A DNA stretch of 34,040 bases from Spirirestis rafaelensis WJT71-NPBG6 (lineage in GTDB: Bacteria > Cyanobacteriota > Cyanobacteriia > Cyanobacteriales > Nostocaceae), in assembly GCA_019359015.1 (NCBI GenBank), contig JAHHID010000076.1, positions 1-34,040 on the forward strand, in the 5' to 3' direction. A program made the translations under genes and the position numbers. Positions 1 through 8,136 of the stretch are shown here, one piece after another (position 1 is the stretch's first letter; each line of letters opens with the position of its first letter). The notes under the pieces were generated by a model, which worked only from the letters and a program-made list of their open reading frames with translations, had not been told where the DNA came from and ran no database searches.

Positions 1-2
1 GG

Positions 3-122
3 TATCAACGTAAATACCGCCGTTTAGCTGTTCGTTGGGAGCGCAGGAAAATATATTTTGACGCATTTATTGACCTTGGCACTGTCCATATTTGGGTTCA
101 AAGAATTTTATTAGTGGGATAG
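3..122 (+). CDS. IS5-type transposase, C-terminal end only (cut by window edge)
   Basis: An open frame runs from the window edge to a TAG at 120-122. Its 39 residues include YRRLAVRWERR followed by a hydrophobic tail (IDLGTVHIWVQRILLVG). This resembles the C-terminus of IS5/IS4-like DDE transposases of cyanobacteria, where a conserved RRL-VR-ERR stretch precedes a short hydrophobic end. Only the tail is visible, so the catalytic DDE residues and the intactness of the element cannot be judged. It lies ten bases from the end of devA in convergent orientation, so an IS element abuts the export operon. The family call is inference from a short match. Confidence 0.5.
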   Translation, partial: YQRKYRRLAVRWERRKIYFDAFIDLGTVHIWVQRILLVG

Positions 123-132
123 GTTCATGTGT

Positions 133-825
133 TTAAGCAGAACTAGTCACACTGCCATCTTCCATATAGATAATGCGGTCAGCAATATCAAGAATGCGGT
201 TATCGTGAGTAACCAGCAAAATTGTGCAACCTTGTTCTTTTGCTAACTTTTGCATCAATTCCACGACATCGCGCCCAGATTTTTTGTCTAAAGCAGCAGT
301 GGGTTCATCCGCCAAAACGATTTTCGGTTGACTCACTAACGCCCTTGCTATAGCTATCCGTTGTTTTTGTCCGCCTGATAAGTCATTAGGATAGTAATTA
401 AGGCGGTGTCCTAATCCTACCTGCTCCAGCATTTCGGTTGAGCGGGAGAGCATTTCTTTTTGGGAAATACCCTGATGCAGTTCCAAGCCCATCATGACGT
501 TCTGCAGCGCCGTTAAACTGCCATGCAAATTGTGTGCTTGGAAAATATAACCGTTGCAGCGCCGTATCAGTGTCAGGGAAGCCGGATTAGCTTTGCAGAG
601 CTCTCTTCCCAGTACCTTCAAACTTCCCGATTCGGCAGAACGCAAACCTCCCACTAAAGTCAGCAATGTAGTTTTGCCCGAACCGGAAGGACCAGTCATT
701 ATGACTATTTCCCCAGCATTGATTTCCAGATTAATATCAAATAAAGCTTGTTTGCGAAGTTGACCTTTACCAAAGAAGTGATCAAGATGGTGGATAGAGA
801 TAGCAGGTTTACTATTCATAATCAT
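133..825 (-). CDS. devA: DevA-type ABC transporter ATP-binding protein
   Basis: This is the ATPase subunit of a DevBCA/MacB-like exporter acting on the cytoplasmic face of the inner membrane. In the 230 aa are Walker A GPSGSGKTT (about 45-53), Q-loop Gln96, the signature LSGGQKQR (149-156), Walker B IVLADEP ending in catalytic Glu174, and the switch His207 in THD. The length is normal for the family. Two in-frame ATGs (825 and 819) are possible and neither has a clear Shine-Dalgarno. It is the third gene of devB-devC-devA but is separated from devC by 139 bp, so it may be translated, or even transcribed, separately. In Anabaena the homologous pump moves heterocyst glycolipids with a TolC partner. 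Its placement at the end of a lipid-synthesis cluster suggests export of that product, which is inference. No TolC is in the window. Confidence 0.9.
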   Translation of the reverse strand: MIMNSKPAISIHHLDHFFGKGQLRKQALFDINLEINAGEIVIMTGPSGSGKTTLLTLVGGLRSAESGSLKVLGRELCKANPASLTLIRRCNGYIFQAHNLHGSLTALQNVMMGLELHQGISQKEMLSRSTEMLEQVGLGHRLNYYPNDLSGGQKQRIAIARALVSQPKIVLADEPTAALDKKSGRDVVELMQKLAKEQGCTILLVTHDNRILDIADRIIYMEDGSVTSSA

Positions 826-964
826 GTTGATATAAATACACTAAATGCTGAGAACGGCTCCTAATAACAGTGATTTATTCTTTGTCCTTAGTGTTTTGCA
901 GTCAAAAATGATAAATGACTAGGACGTATAGTTAAAAAGCACACTTGTTGAATATAATAAACGC

Positions 965-2137
965 TTAGAACATATCAGCAGGGTCAGCAGCTTGGACTTT
1001 ACGGGTAGCTATAGCGCCAGAAATTATACACATTAGCATGGTTAATACCTGCACTTGAATCGCTCGTGCCAAGGTCATGTATAACGGTAAATTCGTCGCA
1101 TTTGTTGTTATAGCATACAGCCCAAAAGAAACGGCAAATCCAGGTATAAAACCCAAAACAGCCATAATGATTGCCTGTTCAAAAACCACGCCTAATAAGT
1201 AGATATTGCGATACCCCATTGCTTTGAAAGTAGCGTATTCTTTCATGTGGGTATTCACATCAGTGGAAAGGACTTGATAAACGATAATTACACCCACCAT
1301 AAATCCCATCGCAACACCCAAGCTAAAAATAAAGCCAATAGCAGTATTTTTTTGCCAGTAGTCTTTCTCTAATTCAATGAATTCCTCGCGGGTGAGAACT
1401 TTGATATCATCACCTAAGTGAGATTTCAAAGTATTTGCTATTTGTTGTGTGTCATAACCTGGTTTTAGCTGCACCAAACCCAAGCTGATACTACCTGGTT
1501 GTCGTTGGGGAAACAGTCGCAAAAAGTTTTGATCGCTAGTCATTAGGCTACCATCAGCAATGAAGGAAGCACCTACTTTAAATAAGCCGCGAATAGTAAT
1601 TGTTCGCCGTTCGATTTCGGTAGTGACAGGTTTACCTTGATCAATTTGAGCGATAGCTTCTTGATAATCCCCTCTAGCAGCACGGTCAAACAAAACAGTA
1701 TCTGGTAATTTAATCGCTTGTAATTGGCTATTAACCTCTGGTAAGTTAAAAGTTGGCTTGTCAGGATTGAACCCTATAACTAGTACATTTGTCTTTTTGT
1801 GTGTCTGAGGGTTTTTCCAATCGAGAAAGTTAATATGCATTCCTTCCGCCGACTTCACCCCTGGTACATCCATTGCTTGGTAAAGTCGCCGCCGAGAAAA
1901 TGTGGACATATTTGCTAGGTTACGTGCTTGGGGGCTGATTAAAAAAATCTCAGCTTGTATGCTGCTGTGCAACCTAGTGTTACTATCATACAGGGCTGTC
2001 TGAAATCCTAGCTGCATAAACATGAGTACGTCAGCAAAGGCAATCCCTGACAATGCTACTAAAAAACGACTTTTTTCTCGGCTTAGTTGCAGCCATCCCA
2101 AAGGGGTTCGTCGCAGTCGCTGAATAAATCCAATCAT
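965..2137 (-). CDS. devC: DevC-type ABC transporter permease
   Basis: This 390-aa permease belongs to the MacB/FtsX type used by DevBCA exporters. A first membrane segment lies at about residues 28-50. A large periplasmic domain follows (about 50-260, including the polar stretch around FLDWKNPQTHKKTNVLVIGFN). Three C-terminal segments lie at roughly 268-292, 315-345 and 360-382. This one-plus-three topology is the MacB fold, which transmits ATP hydrolysis to a periplasmic adaptor rather than forming a channel. The ATG at 2137 overlaps the devB stop by four bases (ATGA), indicating translational coupling. Key family features are intact and nothing looks truncated. The substrate is not readable from the sequence; the neighbouring PKS/NRPS suggests an acyl-lipid. 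Confidence 0.88.
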   Translation of the reverse strand: MIGFIQRLRRTPLGWLQLSREKSRFLVALSGIAFADVLMFMQLGFQTALYDSNTRLHSSIQAEIFLISPQARNLANMSTFSRRRLYQAMDVPGVKSAEGMHINFLDWKNPQTHKKTNVLVIGFNPDKPTFNLPEVNSQLQAIKLPDTVLFDRAARGDYQEAIAQIDQGKPVTTEIERRTITIRGLFKVGASFIADGSLMTSDQNFLRLFPQRQPGSISLGLVQLKPGYDTQQIANTLKSHLGDDIKVLTREEFIELEKDYWQKNTAIGFIFSLGVAMGFMVGVIIVYQVLSTDVNTHMKEYATFKAMGYRNIYLLGVVFEQAIIMAVLGFIPGFAVSFGLYAITTNATNLPLYMTLARAIQVQVLTMLMCIISGAIATRKVQAADPADMF

Positions 2138-3441
2138 AGTTCAATCACCGCCTGTACTTGCAAATTAGTAAAATTAGCAGCTTTTTGACTAGATGCTTCA
2201 TCCAGCTGCACGTGGACTTCCACCACTCTGGCGTCAATATTGCTAGAGGGGTCACTGTTGATCACATTCTGCTTTTGCACCTGTAAGCCAATCCAATCTA
2301 CCTTTCCCAGCAATTCGCTCTTAAGGGAATTGCTGGCTACCTTCACCTGTTGCCCCGGATGCACTTTGTTAATATCACTTTGGTATACTTCTACAACTGC
2401 GGACATTTGGTCGGTTTGACCTAAATCGACAATTCCCTCGTTCCCGACAGTTTCTCCCGCTCGTGTATTAATCTTCAAAACTTGCCCTGCTTTGGGAGCG
2501 CGGATATATGCCTGATCCAGTTGTGCTTTAATTCGCTCAACAGTAGCTTGAGCGCTGTCTACCTCTGCTTGTGCTGCTGCTACATCTGTTGGACGTACTT
2601 CAGCAACTTGGTTGAGTGTAGCTTTTGCTTCGTTAATCTGCTGTTGCAAGGTGGCTACAGTTTTCTGTCGGTTAGCTTTTGCTTCGTTAATCTGCTGTTG
2701 CAAGGTGGCTACAGTTCTTGCTTGATTAGCTTGGCTTTCGATTAACTGCAAATTAGAAGTTTCTGCACTGAGGCGTTTGCGATCAACTTCCTGACTAGAA
2801 ATGGCTCCTTCATTATATAAAATCTCGTAGCGTTGAACCTCGGCTTGGGCGTTGCGCTTTTCAGCTGCTACGCGAGCAACCGTTGCTTTTAAACTCTGTT
2901 GTTGACCTTGTAGTTCAGCTTCGAGACGATTAATCGTGGCTTGTTGAGTTCCTAAATTTCCCTCTAGCTCCGCTTGCAGACGTCTCACCGCAGCCTGTTG
3001 CGCTCTAATTTCTCCCTGTTTTGCTCCGGCTTTTACCTGTCCTAAATGAGCTTGAGCGACTTCAACTTTTTTTTGCGCCTCTTTTAAACTGCCTTTTAAG
3101 CGATCGCTACTGTCGATAATTGCAATTATCTGCCCTGCTTTTACCTTCTGTCCCTCCTTCACCAAAAGTTCCTCAACCCGGCTCCCTTCAGGAGTGGAAG
3201 TTGCTGAGACTTTTATTACCTTTCCCTTTGGCTCCAGTCTTCCTAATGCTGTTACTGTTTTTATTTCTGATAAACTGGTTGCTACAGATTTTACTTTCTG
3301 CTCCTGGCGAGTTTCTAAACTCAGTAAACTGTAAGCATTGACTCCTAATAATGTCAAAGCTGTGATGAGAGCTATAAAAACAGATGTCCGCTGAATAGAC
3401 CAAGAGGGGAATGAAAGATTTAACTTAGATTTTTGTTGCAT
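2134..3441 (-). CDS. devB: DevB-type periplasmic adaptor (HlyD-family membrane fusion protein)
   Basis: This adaptor links the DevC/DevA pump to an outer-membrane TolC-like channel. From the ATG at 3441 it has 435 aa: a short cytoplasmic tail, one membrane anchor (about 20-42), a first lipoyl half (around VKEGQKVKAGQIIAIID), a very long alpha-helical hairpin, the second lipoyl half (IRAPKAGQVLKINTRAGETV) and a beta-barrel. An upstream TTG at 3468 would extend it by nine residues. The ATG is preferred because AAAGGGTG lies just upstream. The hairpin is built from 18-residue repeats: QQAAVRRLQAELEGNLGT followed by a variant, and two nearly identical TVATLQQQINEAKA units. The second pair is also a 44-bp DNA identity at 54-bp spacing. 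It heads devBCA, 193 bp after the KAS III gene. Confidence 0.87.
   Translation of the reverse strand: MQQKSKLNLSFPSWSIQRTSVFIALITALTLLGVNAYSLLSLETRQEQKVKSVATSLSEIKTVTALGRLEPKGKVIKVSATSTPEGSRVEELLVKEGQKVKAGQIIAIIDSSDRLKGSLKEAQKKVEVAQAHLGQVKAGAKQGEIRAQQAAVRRLQAELEGNLGTQQATINRLEAELQGQQQSLKATVARVAAEKRNAQAEVQRYEILYNEGAISSQEVDRKRLSAETSNLQLIESQANQARTVATLQQQINEAKANRQKTVATLQQQINEAKATLNQVAEVRPTDVAAAQAEVDSAQATVERIKAQLDQAYIRAPKAGQVLKINTRAGETVGNEGIVDLGQTDQMSAVVEVYQSDINKVHPGQQVKVASNSLKSELLGKVDWIGLQVQKQNVINSDPSSNIDARVVEVHVQLDEASSQKAANFTNLQVQAVIEL
2619..2716. repeat. 54-bp-period tandem duplication inside devB
   Basis: Bases 2619-2662 recur identically at 2673-2716, an offset of 54 bp or 18 codons. It encodes a duplicated 18-residue helical unit in the adaptor hairpin. 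Eighteen residues equals five turns of alpha-helix, so the duplication lengthens the coiled coil without breaking its phase. Near-identity at DNA level suggests a recent duplication or gene conversion. Confidence 0.9.
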
Positions 3442-3661
3442 AACACCCTTTAGAAACTTTAGAAACAATCAAAATCAAATTTTGAAGTCACTGAAAAACC
3501 ACATAGCAAAAGCATCTCAAATACCAAAATTTTCTCTTTAACGTTGCAACTGCCTTAGAGTCGCTATGCCCACTTAAAAAGGGGGGTTGGGGGGATCGTA
3601 CGTTTCAATAAGAGCGGAGAAATGGTATTATAGTGACAAAAAAGTTAATTTTGTCATTGTC

Positions 3662-4663
3662 TTAAATTGCCCAACGGAACACTGCCGCCCCCCAACTCAG
3701 ACCTGCACCAAAACCTGAGGCAGCTATTAAATGACCAGGCTGAATATGACCGAGACGCACCCATTCATCAAGGGCTAGCGGAATAGAAGCGGCAGAAGTA
3801 TTACCGTAGTTTTCCAGGTTGGAAATCACTTTTTTTGGGGGTATGGCTAAACGAAGAGCTACAGCATCAAGGATTCGCTTGTTAGCTTGGTGTAGTAGCA
3901 GCCAATCAAGTTCCGAAGCACTGACTCCAGAACGGTACAAAGCCTTGTCAATCACCTCTGGTACTGATCGCACTGCAAACTTATATACCTCTTGGCCATT
4001 CATTGCGATCGGCATGAAATCTTGCTGACCGATGCTTACGTCGTTTGTGAGTGTACGCGGCTGCGTCCGAGAAGCGATATTCAGGTGGTGATGATCGCTA
4101 CCATCGCTCCGCAATTCAAAACCTAAAAGCCGATCTTCCCAGTGGGCTTGGATAACAACAGCTCCCGCACCATCTCCAAACAGCACGCAGCTACGTCTAT
4201 CTGACCAGTCTACCCAATGAGATAGAACGTCTGCACCAATCAGCAAAATATTGCGATAGGTGCCAGTGCGGATAAACTGGGCAGCAGTGACTAAGCCAAA
4301 CACAAACCCCGAACAAGCAGCAGTTAAATCAAATGCTACTGCCCACTTTGCACCTAATTGGTGCTGAATTTGGGTGGCAGAGCCAAATCTGTCATTAGCT
4401 GTAGAAGTGGCTAACAGAATCAAATCTAAGTCGGTAGCAGCCAAAGAGGCAGATGAGAGTGCTTGTTTCCCAGCTTGCACCGCCAGCGAGGTCAGGCTCT
4501 CTGCCGGACTTAACAGCCTGCGAGCGCTAATCCCAGTACGGCTTTTAATCCACTCATCAGAGGTTTCTACCACCTCAGCAAGGTCATCGTTAGTTAAAAC
4601 CGTGTCTGGAACTGCTGAACCAGTACCAGTCAAGGCAACACCTGCAAAAGTTCCTGCCATCAT
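3662..4663 (-). CDS. fabH: beta-ketoacyl-ACP synthase III (FabH-like)
   Basis: This 333-aa KAS III family protein normally condenses acyl-CoA with malonyl-ACP to start fatty acid synthesis. The catalytic triad is complete: Cys117 in LTAACSGF, His258 in LLLHQANKR and Asn288 in ENYGNTSAA. The length is typical. Start ATGs occur at 4663 and 4660. It lies 27 bp downstream of a coiled-coil gene and 193 bp upstream of devB on the same strand, inside a secondary-metabolite cluster. It is therefore more likely a dedicated paralogue than the housekeeping FabH. In such clusters KAS III homologues may make a special starter acyl group or act as acyltransferases that release or esterify the product. Which of these applies here cannot be told from the sequence, and the symbol is a family name only. 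Confidence 0.85.
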   Translation of the reverse strand: MMAGTFAGVALTGTGSAVPDTVLTNDDLAEVVETSDEWIKSRTGISARRLLSPAESLTSLAVQAGKQALSSASLAATDLDLILLATSTANDRFGSATQIQHQLGAKWAVAFDLTAACSGFVFGLVTAAQFIRTGTYRNILLIGADVLSHWVDWSDRRSCVLFGDGAGAVVIQAHWEDRLLGFELRSDGSDHHHLNIASRTQPRTLTNDVSIGQQDFMPIAMNGQEVYKFAVRSVPEVIDKALYRSGVSASELDWLLLHQANKRILDAVALRLAIPPKKVISNLENYGNTSAASIPLALDEWVRLGHIQPGHLIAASGFGAGLSWGAAVFRWAI

Positions 4664-4690
4664 GACACATCCATTTTTATTTAATAATGG

Positions 4691-5242
4691 CTATTTGATA
4701 ATGGCAACGCTTTGTGCCTGCCGAACAATCTTGGTTGTTTGTTGGAATTGAGGTAATTTTGGTGCTTGCTCCAAATTTTCTTGAGGCGCGTTCTCTTTCT
4801 CTTTATGGAGGGCAATTGCCTTTACAGTGATAATGAACTGGGATTCACGTTTAATCACTGTAGGAATAGAAAAACCAATATTTTTCATTTCCAAAATATT
4901 GGTAAGTTGTAAACGAGACGTTATTGATTTTGATTTTGATTTGTCCTGCTCGGCTGATTTTAAGGTGGGGGAATCTTGAATACTATTGTATAGATAATTA
5001 ACCTCAACAGCAGTTTCTTTAAATTTGAAAATTTCACTCTCTAAACTATCCGCTATGGCATTGATTCTATTCGCTTGTGTTTCTAGATTTTCAATACTCG
5101 TGCTTAACTGATACTGTAAGGCTTCTTGCTTTTTCTGCCGAAGTTCTAACAATGCTTGTTCAACCTTTGCTACTTCATGTTGTAGCTCGCTTAAGGCAGA
5201 CATAACATTTTGAGGAATTGATAGATTTGTGTTGTGAGACAT
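4691..5242 (-). CDS. unidentified coiled-coil protein
   Basis: I do not recognise this 183-aa protein. Residues about 12-85 form a predicted coiled coil (SALSELQHEVAKVEQALLELR and a later SLESEIFKFKETAVEV stretch). The middle is lysine/serine rich (KSAEQDKSKSKSITS). A short beta-like segment follows (about 118-145, containing IGFSIPTVIKRESQFIITVKAI), then a Q/P-rich tail. There is no signal peptide or membrane segment. It sits between fabF (214 bp upstream) and the KAS III gene (27 bp downstream) on the same strand, so it is probably co-transcribed with the latter. A scaffold or adaptor for the biosynthetic enzymes is possible but there is no direct evidence. The ORF length, orientation and tight spacing support a real gene. 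Confidence 0.7.
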   Translation of the reverse strand: MSHNTNLSIPQNVMSALSELQHEVAKVEQALLELRQKKQEALQYQLSTSIENLETQANRINAIADSLESEIFKFKETAVEVNYLYNSIQDSPTLKSAEQDKSKSKSITSRLQLTNILEMKNIGFSIPTVIKRESQFIITVKAIALHKEKENAPQENLEQAPKLPQFQQTTKIVRQAQSVAIIK

Positions 5243-5456
5243 AATTGTTCAGTTTTGCTTGAGTGTTGAATTTTGATTGGTGCAAAATTTTAGCCTGATC
5301 TGATGCAATAACCACTACTTCAGCTAATTAAATTCAATGAAAAACACTTATGTTGTCTGTCTAACTAATAGGAACAGCAAGACATTTTTAAAGCTGGAAT
5401 AGTGCGGTATGTTTGAGAAAACTAATTAAAAGTTTGTGCAGAGTCAAAGTTATAGA

Positions 5457-6710
5457 TTAGGCTGTAAATTTTTTGAAAGCCAAAGTGACATTGTGACCGC
5501 CGAAGCCTAAAGAATTAGACAGGGCAACGTCCACTCGTTGATGCCGGCTTTTATGGGGAACATAGTCCAAGTCACAGTCTGGATCTGGCTGCTCCAAATT
5601 GATGGTTGGTGGAATTTGGTCTGCAAACACTGCCATAACTGTTGCCACAGCTTCGATGCCTCCTGCACCGCCCAACAAATGTCCAGTCATCGATTTAGTG
5701 GAACTAACGGGTGTCTGGAAGGCATTATTTCCGAGAGCTTTCTTAATAGCTAAAGTTTCATTCACATCGTTGGCAGGAGTGCTAGTGCCGTGAGCGTTGA
5801 TATAGCTTACCTGATTGGGAAACAAGCCAGCGTCTTTGAGAGCCAGTTCCATAGCTCTAGCCGCTCCCTCACCGCCAGGAGATGGAGCAGTCATGTGATA
5901 CGCATCACAAGTCAATCCATAGCCAACGATTTCTGCATAGATATTAGCCCCACGGCTTAGAGCGTGCTCTAGCTCTTCTAGTAAAAGAATGCCGGCACCT
6001 TCCCCCATCACAAACCCATCTCTTTTGCTGTCAAAAGGACGAGAAGCATAAGTTGGTTCTTGGTTGCGAGTTGATAAAGCTTTAGCAGCTGCAAACCCAG
6101 CTACACATAAAGGCGTAATTGCTGCTTCTGTACCACCGCAAAGCATTGCTTGAGCATAACCGTGTTGAATTAAACGAAAAGCTTCTCCTATAGCATTAGA
6201 ACCGGCAGCGCAAGCGGTAACTGTACAAGAGTTAGGTCCTTTGGCACCTGTATGAATTGCTGTTAATGCAGCTGCCATATTTGCAATTATCATCGGAATA
6301 TAAAAAGGACTACAGCGGTCAGGACCCCTTGTCAGCAATACTTCCTGTTGTTCTTCGATTACTTTGACACCACCAATACCACTGCCGATTATCACTCCGA
6401 CTTGGGTAGCATTTTGGTCATTAATTGCAAATTTTGCATTGTCAAGCACTTGTTTGCTAGCAGAAATTGCAAATTGGGCAAAGCGATCCATCCGCTTTGC
6501 GTCCTTACGCTCCATATAATTACAGGGGTCAAAACCCTTGACTTCTGCCGCTATTTTACAAGTATGGTGAGAGGCATCAAACAAGGTAATGGGTGTAATA
6601 CCGCTATGTCCGTTAAGGAGAGCGTTCCAGTATTCCATCACGTTATTTCCTAAGGGTGTAATAGCTCCTAAACCTGTAATTACTACCCGCTTTCGTTTCA
6701 AATTGGTCAT
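5457..6710 (-). CDS. fabF: beta-ketoacyl-ACP synthase II (FabF-like)
   Basis: This 417-aa KAS II condensing enzyme elongates acyl-ACP with malonyl-ACP. The Cys-His-His triad is present: Cys167 (TVTACAAGS), His307 (INAHGTST) and His344 (MTGHLLGGAGG). The GFGGHN glycine loop is near the C-terminus. It starts at the ATG at 6710, beginning MTNLKRKRVVITGLGAITPLG as FabF proteins do. It lies downstream of the thioesterase across a 667-bp AT-rich spacer, so it probably has its own promoter. With the KAS III it forms a small fatty-acid-elongation pair beside the FAAL/PKS/NRPS genes. A role in making an unusual-length acyl starter is inferred, and it could also be a housekeeping paralogue. Confidence 0.88.
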   Translation of the reverse strand: MTNLKRKRVVITGLGAITPLGNNVMEYWNALLNGHSGITPITLFDASHHTCKIAAEVKGFDPCNYMERKDAKRMDRFAQFAISASKQVLDNAKFAINDQNATQVGVIIGSGIGGVKVIEEQQEVLLTRGPDRCSPFYIPMIIANMAAALTAIHTGAKGPNSCTVTACAAGSNAIGEAFRLIQHGYAQAMLCGGTEAAITPLCVAGFAAAKALSTRNQEPTYASRPFDSKRDGFVMGEGAGILLLEELEHALSRGANIYAEIVGYGLTCDAYHMTAPSPGGEGAARAMELALKDAGLFPNQVSYINAHGTSTPANDVNETLAIKKALGNNAFQTPVSSTKSMTGHLLGGAGGIEAVATVMAVFADQIPPTINLEQPDPDCDLDYVPHKSRHQRVDVALSNSLGFGGHNVTLAFKKFTA

Positions 6711-7377
6711 AAGTAAAATTCAAATAACAGCTTATTTTTTTTGACATAATTAGCCTTTTTATGAAATTTAACTTCCTATGTTTTTTGCTCTTTTCAACTA
6801 GAAAATAAGTTGATTTTAATATTTACATACATACTTACTTCTAGATTGTGTTTTTAAGTTTGTTACTATCCTGTTTTAACCAAATAAGAAAGTTTTTGTT
6901 TGCCCTATTTTAGGAAGTAGAAGCATGAACCTATAATTATTATTCAGCTTGAAAAATAGAAATTACGCAAAAAAATACAAAATTTCCAATTTAATTTTTT
7001 AAATTTGTGAAATATCTGAAGCGATATGGCTTTTGCCAGGGTGAAATGGCACGCTTGTTAGCGGGACTTTGTAAAAAATGAGGATTAAAATTACCTTAAT
7101 CGTCTAACTGGCAAGGGTTTTACATCGATTTACTGCCTTTGTTTGTCAGAACAGCGTTTGAGACATTTTACCGCTGTTGATGTATTTCCCTTGCCTGAAA
7201 AGGCTTTCAGGTACTTTTTATGCCAGAAAGTTTTAAAGTCCGATTAGGCTAAAAGTTTGATACTGCCTCCCGTCAAACCTGGAGGCAGAGCCTCCCAGAA
7301 GAGCATTACAAGATAATTGTATGAAAAGCGCGATTTTTTTGGCAATTGCACGCCACACCGATTCGGGTCTTTAGAGA
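6711..7377. other. AT-rich spacer with nested inverted repeats
   Basis: I see no gene in these 667 bases. Positions 6711 to about 7015 are very AT-rich and probably hold the promoter of the downstream fabF. Positions 7110-7126 and 7179-7195 form an imperfect inverted repeat (GGCAAGGG...CCCTTGCC, 14 of 17 matching). It encloses a perfect 7-bp stem (AACAGCG at 7150-7156 with CGCTGTT at 7172-7178), giving a small foldable element of about 86 bp that may be a decayed miniature transposable element. A separate hairpin lies at 7263-7288. Confidence 0.5.
7263..7288 (-). terminator. possible terminator hairpin after the thioesterase gene
   Basis: A perfect 8-bp stem, CTGCCTCC (7263-7270) with GGAGGCAG (7281-7288), has a 10-base loop. 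On the minus strand it lies 90 bases past the thioesterase stop and is followed by TATCAAACTTTT, which is only a loose T-tract. It could be a weak terminator of the MFS-thioesterase transcript or simply a dispersed GCCTCC-type repeat. Confidence 0.4.
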
Positions 7378-8136
7378 TTAGAGAAACTGGATTAACTCTT
7401 CAGCGATCACATTCAACAGTGGAATTCGGGCGTCTCGCAAAAAGAAGTGATCGCCGTTCAGCATTTGAAGGGTAAAGGTTTCAGAGGTTTGATGCCGCCA
7501 GAATATAATGTCATCTTGACTCACATGATGATCCTGCAATCCACCAAATGCAGAAATAGGCAAGTTCAGTGCTGCTTCATCTATGTAGGCATAAGTTTCG
7601 CAAATTGTCATATCTGCTCGCATGATGGGCAAAAAAAGTTGCAACATTTCGGTATTTTGGATCAAAATGTTTGGTACGCCATTGTATCTGCGCTGTAATT
7701 CCGCCAAAAAGGAGTGTTGGGGCAATTGATGGATGGGATCTAAATCCGGTATTTGGGGCGCAGGGCGACTAGAAACAAATAAGTGAACTGGTGTGGGATC
7801 TCCTTGTCTGCGAAGTTGACGGGCTAATTCAAAGCTAATCAAGGCACCCATACTATGACCAAAGAATGCAAAGGGTATGTTTAAATATGGGCGGAGAACT
7901 GATGCTAATGTCTCAACAAGGGGTAACAGTCTGTTAAATGGTGCTTCTTGCAGCCTATTCTCCCTACCGGGAAGCTGAATTGGACAAACCTCGATATCTG
8001 CTGGCAAATAATTTGACCATGTATGATACATTGAGGCTCCACCTCCTGCATAGGGAAAGCAAAACAAGCGCAGGCGAGGGTGAAGATTTTTCTTAGGGCA
8101 AGTTATCCAAGAGGAAATCATGGATCTAGTTCTCAT
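7378..8136 (-). CDS. type II thioesterase (external editing thioesterase)
   Basis: This 252-aa alpha/beta-hydrolase of the GrsT/RifR type removes mis-primed or stalled acyl groups from PKS and NRPS carrier domains. Visible features are the FCFPYAGGGASMY motif (about 25-37) that opens this family, the nucleophile Ser95 in FGHSMGA, Asp202 in GLQDHHVS and His230 in LNGDHFFL, which together form a full catalytic triad. The start ATG at 8136 overlaps the stop of the MFS gene by four bases (ATGA). A second ATG at 8121 would remove five residues. Coupling with the transporter and location just after the NRPS make a repair role for this assembly line likely. Product release as the main terminating enzyme is an alternative, because the NRPS has no thioesterase domain of its own. 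Confidence 0.9.
   Translation of the reverse strand: MRTRSMISSWITCPKKNLHPRLRLFCFPYAGGGASMYHTWSNYLPADIEVCPIQLPGRENRLQEAPFNRLLPLVETLASVLRPYLNIPFAFFGHSMGALISFELARQLRRQGDPTPVHLFVSSRPAPQIPDLDPIHQLPQHSFLAELQRRYNGVPNILIQNTEMLQLFLPIMRADMTICETYAYIDEAALNLPISAFGGLQDHHVSQDDIIFWRHQTSETFTLQMLNGDHFFLRDARIPLLNVIAEELIQFL

Noticed and set aside
133-3441. Assigning the transporter as the actual heterocyst DevBCA operon
   Set aside because: DevBCA paralogues are numerous in these genomes, and the neighbours here are FAAL/PKS/NRPS genes; only the family can be asserted.
7110-7195. Possible small RNA or riboswitch in the spacer before fabF
   Set aside because: The nested inverted repeats fold, but no known riboswitch core or promoter-terminator pair is recognisable.
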